Shown: piece by piece, positions 17,044-31,000 of the stretch
Numbering within the stretch: the stretch's first letter is position 1
Layout: the number at the start of each line of letters is the position of its first letter
NCBI RefSeq assembly: GCF_013177635.1
Contig: NZ_CP030944.1
Span: 992,001 to 1,056,000, forward strand
DNA from: Arcobacter aquimarinus
Lineage (GTDB): Bacteria; Campylobacterota; Campylobacteria; Campylobacterales; Arcobacteraceae
Reading direction: 5' to 3'
DNA: 64,000 bases
Notes under the pieces: generated by a model
What the model saw: the letters and a program-made list of their open reading frames with translations, nothing else
What the model was told of the DNA's origin: nothing
The model's database searches: none
Translations under genes and position numbers: made by a program

Positions 17044-18987
17044 ATGTATAGTATAAAATTTATTATTATAAGTTTTTTAGTTATTTCTAGTTTGTATGCT
17101 AAAGATAAGAGAGTAACCTTACAGTTAAAATGGAAACATCAATTTCAGTTTGCAGGATATTATGCTGCCCTTCACAAAGGTTACTATAAAGAAGAAGGAC
17201 TAGATGTTTTAATAAAAGAAGCAACAACTGATTTAAATGTAGTGGAAGAGGTTTTAAGTAATAATGCCCAATTTGGTATAGGAACAAATGAGTTAGTACT
17301 TGATTTTGCTAAAAATAAATCTATTAAGATTTTGGGAGTTATATTTCAACATTCACCACTTTCAATAATATCTTTAAATAATAATATTAAGAATATTCAT
17401 GATTTAGTTGGGAAAAAAATAATGATAGAAAATGGAGCCTCTGATATTTATGCTCTTTTAAAAAGAGAAAATATTGATATAAATTCTTTAAAAATATTAC
17501 CCCATACAATTAATATTAACGATTTAATAGAACACAGAGTAGATGCAATAACAGGATATAGTATAAATGAACCATTTAATTTAGCTAAGAAAGGATTGCA
17601 TTATAATATTTTTTCTCCAAGAGCAGCAGGAATTGATTTTTATGGAGATAATCTTTTTACTTCAAATGATATGATAAATTTAAATTCAGAAATTGTAGAA
17701 AAATTTAGAAGAGCCTCTTTTAAAGGTTGGCAATATGCTATGTCAAATCAAGATGAAATTATAGAAATTATAATGAAAAATTATAATAGCCAACATAAAA
17801 TAAAAGAACATTACCAATTTGAAGCAAAAAAAATGATGGAGCTAATATATCCTGATATCGTAGAAATAGGATATATTAATAAAGGAAGATGGGAACATAT
17901 AATAAATGTTTATAAAGAATTAGGATTATTAAATCAAGATATAAATCTTAAAAAATTTTTGTATATTCCAGATAAAACATTTTGGGAAGAGTATAAATAT
18001 CTGATATTTATAGTTTTATTTTTTATATTACTTTTATTTTTAGTTGGATTTATTGCTTATTACATTTATAAAATAAATCTAAAATTAAAAAAAAGTGAAC
18101 AAAGACATAAAATAATTTTTCAAAATTCAGCAACAGCTATTCTTATTTGGAAAAAAGGTTATATTATTACAGATTGGAACTATCAATCTACAAAACTTTT
18201 TGGTTGGAATGCAAATGAGGTTATTGGAAAAAATTTTATGAATTTTTTAGTACCTGAAATTGAAAAATCAGATATAGATAAATATCTAGATAGTTTTTTA
18301 AAAAACAGCAATTTACATATATTTACCAATGAAAACTTAATGAAAAATGGTAGTTTAATTACATGTGAGTGGTATAATACAATTTTACCCAGTTTTGAAA
18401 ATGAAGAGGATTTTGAAGTTTTATCTTTAGTTATGGATATTACTCAAAAATTAGAGAATGAAAAAGTTTTAAAACAATTAGCAAATTATGATTCATTAAC
18501 AAATTTACCAAATAGATACTATTTTGAAACTATACTAGAAAAAATTTATTCTTTATCAAATAGAAATAACTCTATTTTTGGTTTAGCATTTATTGACCTT
18601 GATGGTTTTAAAGCTATAAATGATACTTATGGTCATCATGCAGGAGATTTTGTTCTTCAAAATATAGCACAAAGATTTCAAAAAAGTATTAGAAAAGAAG
18701 ATACTATTGCAAGAATAGGAGGAGATGAATTTGCTCTTGTTTTTCATATCTCAGAAGGAAATGAAAATTATAACAACTTTTTAAATAAACTTCTTAGTAT
18801 AACTTCAATTCCCATAAAATATACAGATGAAATTACTTTAAAAGTAACTGCAAGCATAGGTTTAAGTTTTTATTCGTCACAAAATAAAGTGAGTATACAA
18901 GAACTTATAAAACAGGCAGATGATGCTATGTATAATGCAAAAAAAAATGGTAAAAATATTTTTGCTGTATATAATTTTAAACATTAA
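17044..18987 (+). CDS. NMT1/THI5-type periplasmic receptor with PAS and GGDEF domains
   Basis: A 647-residue protein. A signal peptide (ending LYA) is followed by an NMT1/THI5-like solute-binding domain (about 20-310: LQLKWKHQFQFAGYYAA), one membrane segment (about 318-345), a PAS domain (about 350-470) and a GGDEF domain. The active-site GGDEF is residues 559-563, and an inhibitory RxxD (Arg550-Asp553) lies five residues before it. It should make cyclic di-GMP in response to a periplasmic ligand, possibly a pyrimidine or other small aromatic. It is divergent from the regulator gene and 82 bases before the exoprotein gene, suggesting control of surface adhesion. Confidence 0.88.
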   Translation: MYSIKFIIISFLVISSLYAKDKRVTLQLKWKHQFQFAGYYAALHKGYYKEEGLDVLIKEATTDLNVVEEVLSNNAQFGIGTNELVLDFAKNKSIKILGVIFQHSPLSIISLNNNIKNIHDLVGKKIMIENGASDIYALLKRENIDINSLKILPHTININDLIEHRVDAITGYSINEPFNLAKKGLHYNIFSPRAAGIDFYGDNLFTSNDMINLNSEIVEKFRRASFKGWQYAMSNQDEIIEIIMKNYNSQHKIKEHYQFEAKKMMELIYPDIVEIGYINKGRWEHIINVYKELGLLNQDINLKKFLYIPDKTFWEEYKYLIFIVLFFILLLFLVGFIAYYIYKINLKLKKSEQRHKIIFQNSATAILIWKKGYIITDWNYQSTKLFGWNANEVIGKNFMNFLVPEIEKSDIDKYLDSFLKNSNLHIFTNENLMKNGSLITCEWYNTILPSFENEEDFEVLSLVMDITQKLENEKVLKQLANYDSLTNLPNRYYFETILEKIYSLSNRNNSIFGLAFIDLDGFKAINDTYGHHAGDFVLQNIAQRFQKSIRKEDTIARIGGDEFALVFHISEGNENYNNFLNKLLSITSIPIKYTDEITLKVTASIGLSFYSSQNKVSIQELIKQADDAMYNAKKNGKNIFAVYNFKH

Positions 18988-19047
18988 GACTAAATTGAGA
19001 CTGGTTGTGACTACTCTGAGATTTTTTTAGATTAAACTAATTATAAA
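18985..19047 (+). promoter_or_regulatory. Four TGAGACT-like boxes and promoter before the giant exoprotein
   Basis: Heptamers TAAGACT (18985), TGAGACT (18996), TGTGACT (19006) and TGAGATT (19017) run in the same direction at 11, 10 and 11 bases. They resemble the boxes before the GGDEF receptor. Possible -10 elements are TAAACT (19033-19038) and TATAAA (19042-19047). The first box overlaps the receptor's stop codon. This suggests regulation by an OmpR/PhoB-type protein. Confidence 0.5.
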
Positions 19048-19069
19048 TAATTTTTATAAAGAGTGAAAA

Positions 19070-22000
19070 ATGAAAAAATTTAATTATGATTTCAGTTCAA
19101 GATTCCGTATCTTAAAGGGTGGAAAAATTTCTTTGGTCGTATCTGCACTTCTTGGAAGTGCCATAATTTCTCATGCAGCTCCAACAGGTGGAACAGTTAC
19201 TAGTGGAAATGCTACTATTTCTCAAAGTGGAAATGTTACAAATATCACTCAATCAACCCAAAAAGCTTCCATAAATTGGCAAGGCTTTTCAATAGCTTCA
19301 AATGAAACAGTTAATTTTAATCAACCAAATGTAAACTCTATTACTTTAAATAGAGTTGTTGGAAATGAGCGTTCTGTTATAGATGGAGCGTTAAATGCAA
19401 ATGGTCAGGTTTGGATATTAAATTCAAATGGAGTTTTATTTAATAAAAATGCGAAAGTAAATACAGCAGGAATACTTGCAACTACTAAAAATATTTCAGA
19501 TGAAGATTTTCAAGCTGGAAATTATAAGTTTAGTGGAGATTCATCTGGCTCAGTTATAAATATGGGAACAATAGAATCTACTGATTCTGGATATGTTGCC
19601 TTATTAGCTAATAAAGTAGAAAATGATGGAACAATAAAAGCTTATAAAGGAACTGTTCATTTAACAGGAGCTAAAGAAGCAACAATAAATTTAAATGGAA
19701 ATTCAATAGTATCTTTAAGTGTTGATAAAGGTATTTTAGATGCTTTAGTTGAAAATAAAGGTGCAATTATTGCAGATGGTGGGAAAATATATCTTACAAC
19801 AAATGCAGTAGATGAGATACTAAAAGGTGTAGTAAATAACACAGGTATTTTAGAAGCAAGTTCTATGGATGATATTTTAGGAAATGTAGAAGTTGTTGCA
19901 AATAATGGAGATGTTATAAATTCAGGAACAATTGATGTTAGTTCTGATTCAGCAAAAGCTGGAAAAATTATTGTGACAGGTGAAAATACGACTATTTCTC
20001 AAACATCTAGCATAAAAGCTGATGGAAAAACAGGTGGTGGAACAGTTTATATTGGAGGAAGTTGGCAAAATAGTGATACTACAGTTTCACAATCAACAAC
20101 TACAATAGTTGAAAAAAATTCAAAAATTACTGCAAATGCAACAGATAATGGTGATGGAGGAACTATTGCTATTTGGTCTGATATTACAAAAGAGAATTCT
20201 CTTACAAAAGTTGTGGCTACACTTGAAGCAAAAGCTGGAACAAATGGTGGAAATGGTGGAAAAATAGAAACATCAGGATATACACTTGATACTGAAAATA
20301 TAAGTGTAACTGCTTCATCACCAAAAGGAAAAGGTGGATTGTGGTTATTAGATCCAACTGATACTACAATTAATCAAACAGTTGCAGATAGTTATATAAG
20401 TACTTTAAATGGCGGAACAAGTGTAGAAAATATTGTTTCAGGTTCTATGACAATTTCAAATGGAGTAATTATTTCTAAAACAGCAGGAAGTGAAGCTACT
20501 TTAAAACTACAATCTACAGGTTCAGGGTATATTTATATAGGTTCTGGAGTACAAATTAGTGATACAGCTTCAAATATATTGAATTTTACTATTGAAACAG
20601 CAGGTCCTGTTTATTTTGAAAACAATGGTAGTTCTAATCAAACTATAAATATTCATGGTGATTTAGATATAGGAGGAGCTTCAAATACATATTCTGTAGG
20701 AAATGCTTATTCTTATGGTGATACATATAAAAATGGTGTATTTATAGGTAATTATAATAACTTTACAGCTGATAATATAAATATTAGAGGTAAAGGATAT
20801 GACTATAACATTAGTTATTATAATGGAGCTTCTAAAGTTGGAGGAGAGGGAATATTTGTAGGTTCAAATACTAATATTTTATCTCTTACAGATATAAATC
20901 TTAAAGGACAAGGTGGAGCTGGTTCAAATGCAAGTGATGCTGCAAATGCTGAAAATAATGTAGTTATCTCAGGTTCAACAGGTACTAATTATACTTATAA
21001 TGCAGGAGCAGCAAGTAATTATGTTTATACTCAACCAAGTGCAGTTTCATCAGGTACAGGTACTGATAGTCATGGATATGCGGGAACATCTTCTTATGGA
21101 GGACAAGGATTATCTGGTTCAAATGGAGATAGTGCTTTAGCTACAGCAGCAGCAGGAGGAAATGGAGTATCAATTTCATCAAGTACAACTATTGAAGCTG
21201 GAAGAGACCTAACTGTAATAGGTATTGGTGGAAGAGGTGGAAATGGTGGTCTAGGTGGAAATGGTGGAATGGGAGACACTGGAGGTATAGCTCAAAATGG
21301 TCAAGGTGGAGGTAATGCTAAAGGTGGAGATACTTCTGGAACATATCAACAATTTGACCATTATTCTTATTACTATGATGGGGCAGGACCTTATAATTCA
21401 TCTGGTCAATGGGTTGGTTATGGTCAACCGGGAAGTGGATATTCTCAACAAGCTAATTACATAACAGCTTATTACTCTGGAGGATATGCTTATGGAGGTG
21501 CAGGAGGTAACTCTATAGGTGGAAAAGGAGGTACTGGAGGTACTGGTGGAAATGGAAGTGCTGGTGCAAGCGGTGGAATTGGTATAAAGGTAACTAGTGC
21601 TACTTTAGAAGCCCGAAGAGATTTAAAACTTGAAGCAACAGGAGGAGCTGGAGGTACAGGAGGAGCTGGAGGTACAGGAGGTACAGGAGGTACTGGTGGT
21701 TCTTATGGTTCCGCTGGACAAGGAGGTAATGTAGAGCTTGGGCGTAACACTATTAGTAATAGTAATTATGGTGGGTATACTTATGGTTCAAGTGGTTCAG
21801 CACATATGGGAGATGGAGGAACTGGTGGAGCTGGAGGAACTGGTGGAGCTGGTGGAAGTTCTGGATATGCTATATCGTTAGAATCATCAACATCAATTCA
21901 TGCAGATGAAAATATAACTTTAGATACTACAAGAGGAGTAGCTGGAGCTGGAGGAGCTGCTGGATATGGAGGTTCTGGAGGTTTTGGTTGGAACACAGGA

Positions 22001-25000
22001 AGTTCTGGAAGTAGTGGTTCTTCTTGGGGTAGTGGTTATGTATATGCAGGTATTTATACAAATGGCGCTGCTGTTATTGGTGATACAAATTCTTCAGGTG
22101 GAACATATACTGGGGATATTAATCTTATAGCAGATGCAATTTCTTTAAACACAAGCACAACTATAAAATCTCTTGGTGGAATCTTAAATATTAAAGCAAA
22201 AACAGATGGTACAAGTATAGGTGTTGGAAGTTATGGAACACTTAATTTACCAGCAAACTTTTTTTGGGATGGAACTTCAGGTATTGCAAAAGATGGCTTT
22301 AGTGTAATAAATATAGGAAGTGCTGATTTATCGAATCCTATTTCAATTTCATCAACTGTTACATCAACAGATAATTTAAATTTCATTACAAAATCTGGAA
22401 CTTATATAGATTTATATTCTGGAACCTTAACAAGTAATGATAATGATATCACTTTCAATGGTGCAGTTAGAGTTTTAAGTGGTCAAGATAGTACAATTAG
22501 TACAGGAAGTGGTCTTGGAAATATTGTATTTAATAATACTATAGATGGTAGTTCTTCTAATTCTGGAAATTTAACATTAAATGCTGGTACTGGTAATATT
22601 GATTTTAATGGAGCTATTGGAAATAGTACAACTTTTGCAAATTTAACAATCACAAATTCTGCTTTAACAAATTTTAATAGTACAGTAAATATTGGTACAA
22701 ATCTTACTCAAACTAATGCAGCTACAAATACTACAACTTTCACAAATACAGTAAATATTGGAGGAGCTGCTACTTTAAGAGGTACAGTTTTTGATATAAA
22801 TAATAGTTGGAATAGTACAGAAGTAACTTCTTTTACAAATTCAGATTTAATAACAAAATCAGAAATGGGTGATATTACAGCAGTTGGAGGATTTAATACA
22901 TCAGGAGATATTAATCTTGCTTCAAATATTAGTACAACAAATACTGATTTATCAATTGGTGGAAATCTAACTATTGCAGAAGGGAAAAGTGTTAGTTTAA
23001 GTACTTCATCAGGTGCAGGAAATATTACAGTAACTTCACAGACTCAAGGTACAAGTGGTGGAACAAATGAAGCTTTAATTTTAAATGCAGGTGCAGGAAA
23101 TATCACTTTTTCTGATTTAGTTGGAAGAAAAGAGGATTTTGATTTAACTACTTTAACTATAAACTCTGTTGCAACTGCAACTTTTAATAAAAAAGTAGAT
23201 TTAAAAGGAACACTTTCACAAGTTGCTGGAAGTGTAGCTACGACATTTAATGATGAGGTTGATGTTGGAACTCTTACTTTAACAGGAACAGCTTTTAATT
23301 TTAATAATAATTTAAATTCTGATTCAACTACAACTATTACTAATAGTGGTTTAGTTACAAAATCTAATGTAGGAAATATTACTTCAAATGGAGCATTTAG
23401 TACAAGTGGAGCATTAACTTTAGGTAGTGATTTAACAACTACAACAGGTAGTATTTCTGTGGGAGGCGCTTTAACATTAATTGAACCAAGTGATGGTACA
23501 AATGGAATAGTAACTATTCTTGCAAATGATAGAGCAAGTAATATTACTATTAATTCTATAACGGGAGCTAATCAAAACTTAGAGTTAATTTCAGGTTCAG
23601 GAAATATTTTAGTTACAAATAATGCAACAGGATTAAATAGATTAATTTTACAAGAAGATGCAGAAACATCAACAGGAAGTGCAACAATCAATGGAAATCT
23701 TGGAGTAGTTGATTTTGAAACTTATGCAAGAAGTTATGATATCTCTTTATTAGGTTCTTCAAATACATTTACAAATCAAACAACTTTTTTAAATAAAGGT
23801 AATTTAGTTTTAGGAAATGCAACGGCTGATACATTTAATTTTACAAATGGATTAAATACAGTTGCAGCTTCAACAGATACAAATAAAAAAGTTCAACTTT
23901 TCTCTACAATTAATACAACAAATAGTGACATAGTTACTGATAATGTGACTTTAAATGGAAATACTATAATAAGTACAGGAAGTGGAGCTGGAAATCTTGA
24001 TTTCCAAGGAACAGTAGATGGAACTTATAACTTAACTTTGACTACTGGAACAGGGAATATTACTTTTGAAGATAAAGTTGGAGAAACTAATAGATTAGCA
24101 AATTTAGTTATAAATTCTGCAACAAAAACAGATTTTAATGATTCTGTAAAAATTGCAAGCGCATCACTTACGGGTGGAATTTTTAATTTAAATAATACTT
24201 GGGATTCTACTACTTCTACAGCATTTACAAATAGTGGATTAATCACTGTTAATCAAAATTCAGATATTACAACAGGAACAACATTTAGTACAACTGGTGA
24301 TATTAGTTTAGACTCTAATATTACTACAACAAATAGTAATCTTACAATTGGTGGAAACCTTAATTTACTTGCAGATACTGTTACATTATCTACTGGAACA
24401 GGAATTGGGAATATTAGTTTAAATTCAGCAACTGGAAATAATAAAAATTTAAAATTAATTTCAGGACAAGGAACTATAACTTCAAGTGGAACAATAAGCG
24501 GAATAGATACTTTAAGTATCCAAGAAGGAATTACAACAACTCCTGGAAGTGTTGTATTTAATGGAAATTTATCTGTAAATACTTTAAGTACACAAGCAAG
24601 TAACTATGATATAAGTTTATATGGAACAAATACCACAATACAAAATGCTACAACTTTTAATAACACTGGAAATTTAAATTTAGGAAATGGGTCAGATACA
24701 ATAAATTTTGTAAATGGATTAAATACAGATAGTCCAACTTTAGTAAATATTAATGGAACTATTCAGTCAGAGGGTACTTCAGTTATCTCATTAGGTGATA
24801 CTAACACAACTGTAAGAATTCTGGGTAATTCAACAATTGGTGGAACTTCAACAGGTAATATTAATATTTCAGCAGTGACTTTAAATGATGGAGCAACATT
24901 AACTTTAGGAACAGGAATAAATAATGATATTAATGTGACTTCAATTAGTGGAACAGCAGGTGGAACAGTTTCTAATTTAGGAATTAACTCTATAGGAGAT

Positions 25001-28000
25001 GTTTCAATTGGAAATATTGGAACTGATATAGGAACAATTACTGTTACAAAAAGTGCAGATACAACATTTACAGGAACAGTTAATACAAATAATTTAACTA
25101 TTTTAGATGGAATATCAAATAAAACAATAGCTTTTGATAGTAATCTAACTGTAAATACAGCTATGTCAGCATCAGCTGGTAGTGCAGATTATAATATAGC
25201 ATTATTAGGAAATTCAAACTCAATAGCTGGAACAACAACTTTAAGCAATACAGGAAATTTAACTTTAGGTGATGCTTCTACTGATACAACAACTTTTACA
25301 AATGGTTTAACTGCAACTTCTCAAAATAGTATAAATTTATTTGGAGAAACAAAATCAACTACATCAGCAGCAATTACTCTTGGTAATAGTGAATTGTTAG
25401 GTACTTCTAAATTAACTACAAATAATGGAAACATAAATTTAAATGGTAGATTAAATGGTGCAAATAATATCACTTTAACAGCTGGAATAGGAACAGTTAA
25501 TATAAATAATACTATTGGAGATGTAACTCGTTTAGGAGCACTTACAATTGCATCTGCTACTACTACAAATATAGCAAGTGATATTAAAGCTGCATCAACT
25601 TCAATTACTAGTGGTACGATTAATATTAATAGTGGAGCTAATTCTGTTGATACTACATTAACGCAGCTTTATACAGGAGCCGTAGTCTTAGGACAAGATA
25701 CAACACTAACAGGGAGTGATGTAACACTTGGTGGAACATTAAACTCAAGTAATACATCAGGAATAAGTGATTATAGAACATTAAGTATAACAGGTAATGG
25801 AATATTTAATGGAACAGTAGGAGCAACATACGCTTTAGGAAGCTTAGATGTAAGTGGAACAACAGCAATAAATAGTGCTTCAATAAGAACAAAAGATAAT
25901 CAAACATATAATGGTGCAACAACACTAGGAGCAAATACAACATTAAGTACAACAAATAATGGAGTAATTTGGTTTAAAGATAATCTAGATAGTACAACAA
26001 GTGCAAGAAATTTAACTATTAATAATGGGAATGTAATATTTGATGGAATAACAGGAAGTACGTTAGCATTAGGAACAGTAGGAATAACAGGTGATGAAAT
26101 AACAATAAATAAAGCATTTAGTAGTGGAGCAACAACAATAACAAATGCAGGATTGTTTACAACAAGTAGTGAAGGGGATATAACTGCAAGTGGAGGATTT
26201 ACACAAAATGGTGTAGGAACAAATAGCTTAGCAGGAGATATAACAACAGTAAATAATAATATCAGTTTTGCAAAAGCAGTAGTATTAACAGATGATGTTG
26301 TGATGAGTACAGGAACTGGTGCTGGTAATATCTCTTTTGCTCAAACTATAAACAGTGATGACGTATCAACACCTAGAGATTTAACTTTATCTACAGGAAC
26401 TGGAAATGTAGTATTTACTGGATTAGTTGGAAATACAACAGAATTAGGTGATATTATTATAAACTCAGCAACAAATGTAACTACAAATGGTATTAAAGCT
26501 GCAAGTTTTGAACAAAAAGCTGGAACAGGAACAACAACTGTTAATTTGGGAACATTTAGTGATGTTGGACAACAATCTCTTTATACAAGTGCTACAAAAG
26601 GGATTGATATTACTACTTCTACAATCTCATTTACAGGAGCAATTCAGACTGTTAATAATGGTAATTTAAGATTAAAAGCAAATAATAATTTATCTTTAAC
26701 TCAAAGTGCAACAGCAGATGGTTCTGGAAATGTTAATCTTGAAGCAGGTGGATTACTTACTATTGGAGCATTAGTTTCAACAGGAACGGGAAATATTACA
26801 TTAATTGGTGGAACAGGAGTTACACATACAGGTTCTGCTGGTGGACTTAAAACTACTGGAGATGGAGAAATAAGTGTTACAGCAACAACTGGAAATATTA
26901 CTATGGCTGATGGAACTGTATATGAAGTAGATGATGGAAATGTTACATTGTTAGCTGCAAATAATATTTTGTTAGGTGAAATTAAAGCACAAAAAACAGT
27001 AGATGGACAAACAGTAGATGGTGATAGTTTAATAAGAGTAACTGCAACAAATGGAAATATTACAGATAACACAGCTTCTAATAATCCAAATATCATAGGA
27101 AGAGTTGCAGCTTTAAATGGTAAAACAGGAGTGGGTGCAAGTAATAAATATATTCAAACACAAGTTAGAGAATTAAGTCTTAATGCAAATACAGGTGGAA
27201 TATATGTAAATAGTTATGGTGATGTTGCATTTGGAAGTGCTGATGGTGGAGTAACTGGAACTACAACTTCAGGTGATATTGTTGTAACTGCAAATGGAAC
27301 AATTACAACTGCAGGTGAAGTTATAACAAAAGGTGCAATTACTTTAGATAATTTAAGTGCAACAGGTTCAGAAGGAATTGTTCTAAATGATAATATTACT
27401 GCTGATGGATTGGTAACATTTAAAACTCATGGTAGTTTTTCAATGCTTGGTGAAGCTGATATCTTTGCAAAAGGTGGTTTTTCTATTCAAGCTGATGGAG
27501 ATACAAAATTAGCAGGAAGAATTAAAACAAACAATAGTGATATAACATTTAATAGTAAATTTTATTTAGTTGGAGATTTAATATTAGATACAAATACTGG
27601 TGCTGGAAATATTAGTTTACAAGAAGTTGAAAATGATGCAACGGCATTAGGTAGTCCACATAGTTTAACTTTAACAGCAGGAACAGGAAATGTGGTATTT
27701 AATAAAACATTGGGTGTTGATGCAGTTACAGGTAAACTTAATGAGTTAAAAATAACTTCTGGAAATAATGTATCTTTAGATAAAGATCACCAAGTAAATT
27801 CTATAGATTGGACAGCAACTAATATTAATTTAAATAGAGCTAATTTTGTAACAACTGGTTCTCAAAGCTATAATGGAGCCGTAGTCTTAGGACAAGATAC
27901 AACACTAACAGGGAGTGATGTAACACTTGGTGGAACATTAAACTCAAGTAATACATCAGGAATAAGTGATTATAGAACATTAAGTATAACAGGTAATGGA

Positions 28001-31000
28001 ATATTTAATGGAACAGTAGGAGCAACATACGCTTTAGGAAGCTTAGATGTAAGTGGAACAACAGCAATAAATAGTGCTTCAATAAGAACAAAAGATAATC
28101 AAACATATAATGGTGCAACAACACTAGGAGCAAATACAACATTAAGTACAACAAATAATGGAGTAATTTGGTTTAAAGATAATCTAGATAGTACAACAAG
28201 TGCAAGAAATTTAACTATTAATAATGGGAATGTAATATTTGATGGAATAACAGGAAGTACGTTAGCATTAGGAACAGTAGGAATAACAGGTGATGAAATA
28301 ACAATAAATAAAGCATTTAGTAGTGGAGCAACAACAATAACAAATGCAGGATTGTTTACAACAAGTAGTGAAGGGGATATAACTGCAAGTGGAGGATTTA
28401 CACAAAATGGTGTAGGAACAAATAGCTTAGCAGGAGATATAACAACAGTAAATAATAATATCAGTTTTGCAAAAGCAGTAGTATTAACAGATGATGTTGT
28501 GATGAGTACAGGAACTGGTGCTGGTAATATCTCTTTTGCTCAAACTATAAACAGTGATGACGTATCAACACCTAGAGATTTAACACTATCAGCTGGAACA
28601 GGAACTTATAGTTTTGGGGGTGCAGTTGGTAATATAGTAACTTTAGACAATTTAATAATTAATTCAACTAATACTTTAAATTTAGATCAATATATAAGAG
28701 CTTCAACACTTAGTACTAATAGTAATTTGATTACTTTAGGAAGTAATGCAGATATTCAAACTACTGGAATACAAAATTATAATGGTGCAGTTGTTTTAAA
28801 TGCAGATACTTTATTAACAGGAAGTGAAATTACTTTTGAAAATACAGTGGATAGTGATAATACAGGTGGAGGAACACCTGTATCAAATTATAGATTTTTA
28901 AATATTGTTGGAGATGTTGTATTTAATGGTGCAGTGGGTTCTAATTATGCTTTAGGAAGTTTAAGTGTATCAGGTGATGCTCAAATAAATGGTGGAATTA
29001 TAAAAACTAATGGAACTCAAACTTATACAGGAGCAGTAACATTAGGAAGTGATACTTCATTTGAAACAAATAACTCAAATATATCTTTTGGTAGTTCTAT
29101 TGATGCAAAAGCAGGAGTGACACCAGCTCCAAATCTATCTTTTACAGCTGGAAATGGTGATATTTCAGTTGCTGGTGCAATAGGTTCAAATTCAGCTTTA
29201 GGTGGTATTGAAATAGTGTCAGCAAAAGATGTAACAACAAATGGTATTACAGCCGATAACTTTACACAATTATCAGGTACAGGAACAAGTACTTTTAATG
29301 GAACAACAAATCTAACAGGAAATTTTGATTTTACAGGAACAAATTTAACAGTTAATGCTCCTATGAATATTGATGGAAGTGCTGAGATTACAAATTCAGG
29401 ATTATTTACAACAAGTTCAAATGGTGACATTTTAGCTAAAGATGGTTTTGTTCAAAATGGTACAGGAGATAATAGTTTAGCTGGAAATATAACAACAGAT
29501 GGAAATAGTATTAGTTTAGCTGGAAATGTTACTTTAACTGATAATATTACTATTAGCACAGGTACTGGTCCTGGAGATGTTACTTTTGTAAAAGCAGTTA
29601 ATAGTGATGGGACTACACCTGCAAATGGGCTTGTAATAAATGCTTTAGGTGGAATAGTTGAATTTAATGAAGCAATTGGTGGAACATCTGCTTTAGGTAA
29701 TTTTAGTGTAACTTCAAATCAATTTTTATTTGATGATTTAACATCGACTTCAAATGTAGATATAAATGTACAAGGTGATTTTGAATCAGGAAGTATTACA
29801 GCTGGTGGAGATATGTCAATATCTACAACAGGAGATATAACTCAAAAAAGTGGTTCAAGTTTAGTTATTGCAGGAGATTCAGCTTTTGAAGCAATAGGTG
29901 GAGATTTAACTCTTACTGAAGCTGGAAATTCATTTACTGGTCAAGTAAATATGACTGCACAAGATATATTAATTGATTATGCAGGTGGAGACTTTGTTGT
30001 TGGAAATGTATCTTCAACAAATCTTGATATTACTTCAACTATTGGAGATATAACTCAAGCAAGTGGAACATCTATTATTGTAACTAATGAAACAACATTA
30101 GCTTCAACAACTGGTGATATAACATTAACTGGAAATAATGACTTTGCAGGAACTGTAAACGCAAGTGGAAAAGATGTAGCATTAAATGATGTAAATGGAA
30201 TAGAACTAGGAGCAGTAACATCAAGGGGAACTTTAGATGTAAGTGCAAAAGATGATATTACTCAAAGTGTAAATTCAGTAATAAGCTCAGCAGGTGAAAC
30301 AACATTAGCTTCAACAAATGGTGATATAACATTAACTGGAAATAATGACTTTGCAGGAACTGTAAACGCAAGTGGAAAAGATGTAGCATTAAATGATGTA
30401 AATGGAATAGAACTAGGAGCAGTAACATCAAGCGGAACTTTAGATGTAAGTGCAAAAGATGATATTACTCAAAGTGTAAATTCAGTAATAAGCTCAGCAG
30501 GTGAAACAACATTAGCTTCAACAAATGGTGATATAACATTAAGTGGGTTAAATAATAGTTTTAAGGGATTAATAAATTTAGATGCAAAAAATGCAAATAT
30601 TAATTCTAAAGATAGATTAAATTTAGGTGATGTAACACTAGTTTCTAAGTTGAAAGGTACAGGTGCACCTATCGAAAATACTCTTAATTCTTCAGATATT
30701 GTGAATATTTTAATTAAAGATTTTAATAATATTGAAAAAAATATAAATAACATAAATTTATCATTTTTTAATTTACAAAAAAATCAAAAAATTGGAAATG
30801 TAAATTTAGAAAATTTTAACTTAGAAAAATTATCTAGTAATAAAATAGATAATATTTTATTATTTTCTACACCACCTGAAAGTACTCAAACTGAAAAGAT
30901 TACTTTAAGTGAATTAGTTTCAGCAAAAAAGAGTGAGTCACAATCAGACATAAGTATCTCTCTTGCTCAAGATTCTATTATTGAACTTATAAATGGTGGA

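Noticed and set aside
25676-30541. CRISPR-like or transposon repeats
   Set aside because: The repeats are long, in-frame parts of one coding sequence, with no spacers, terminal inverted repeats or transposase.
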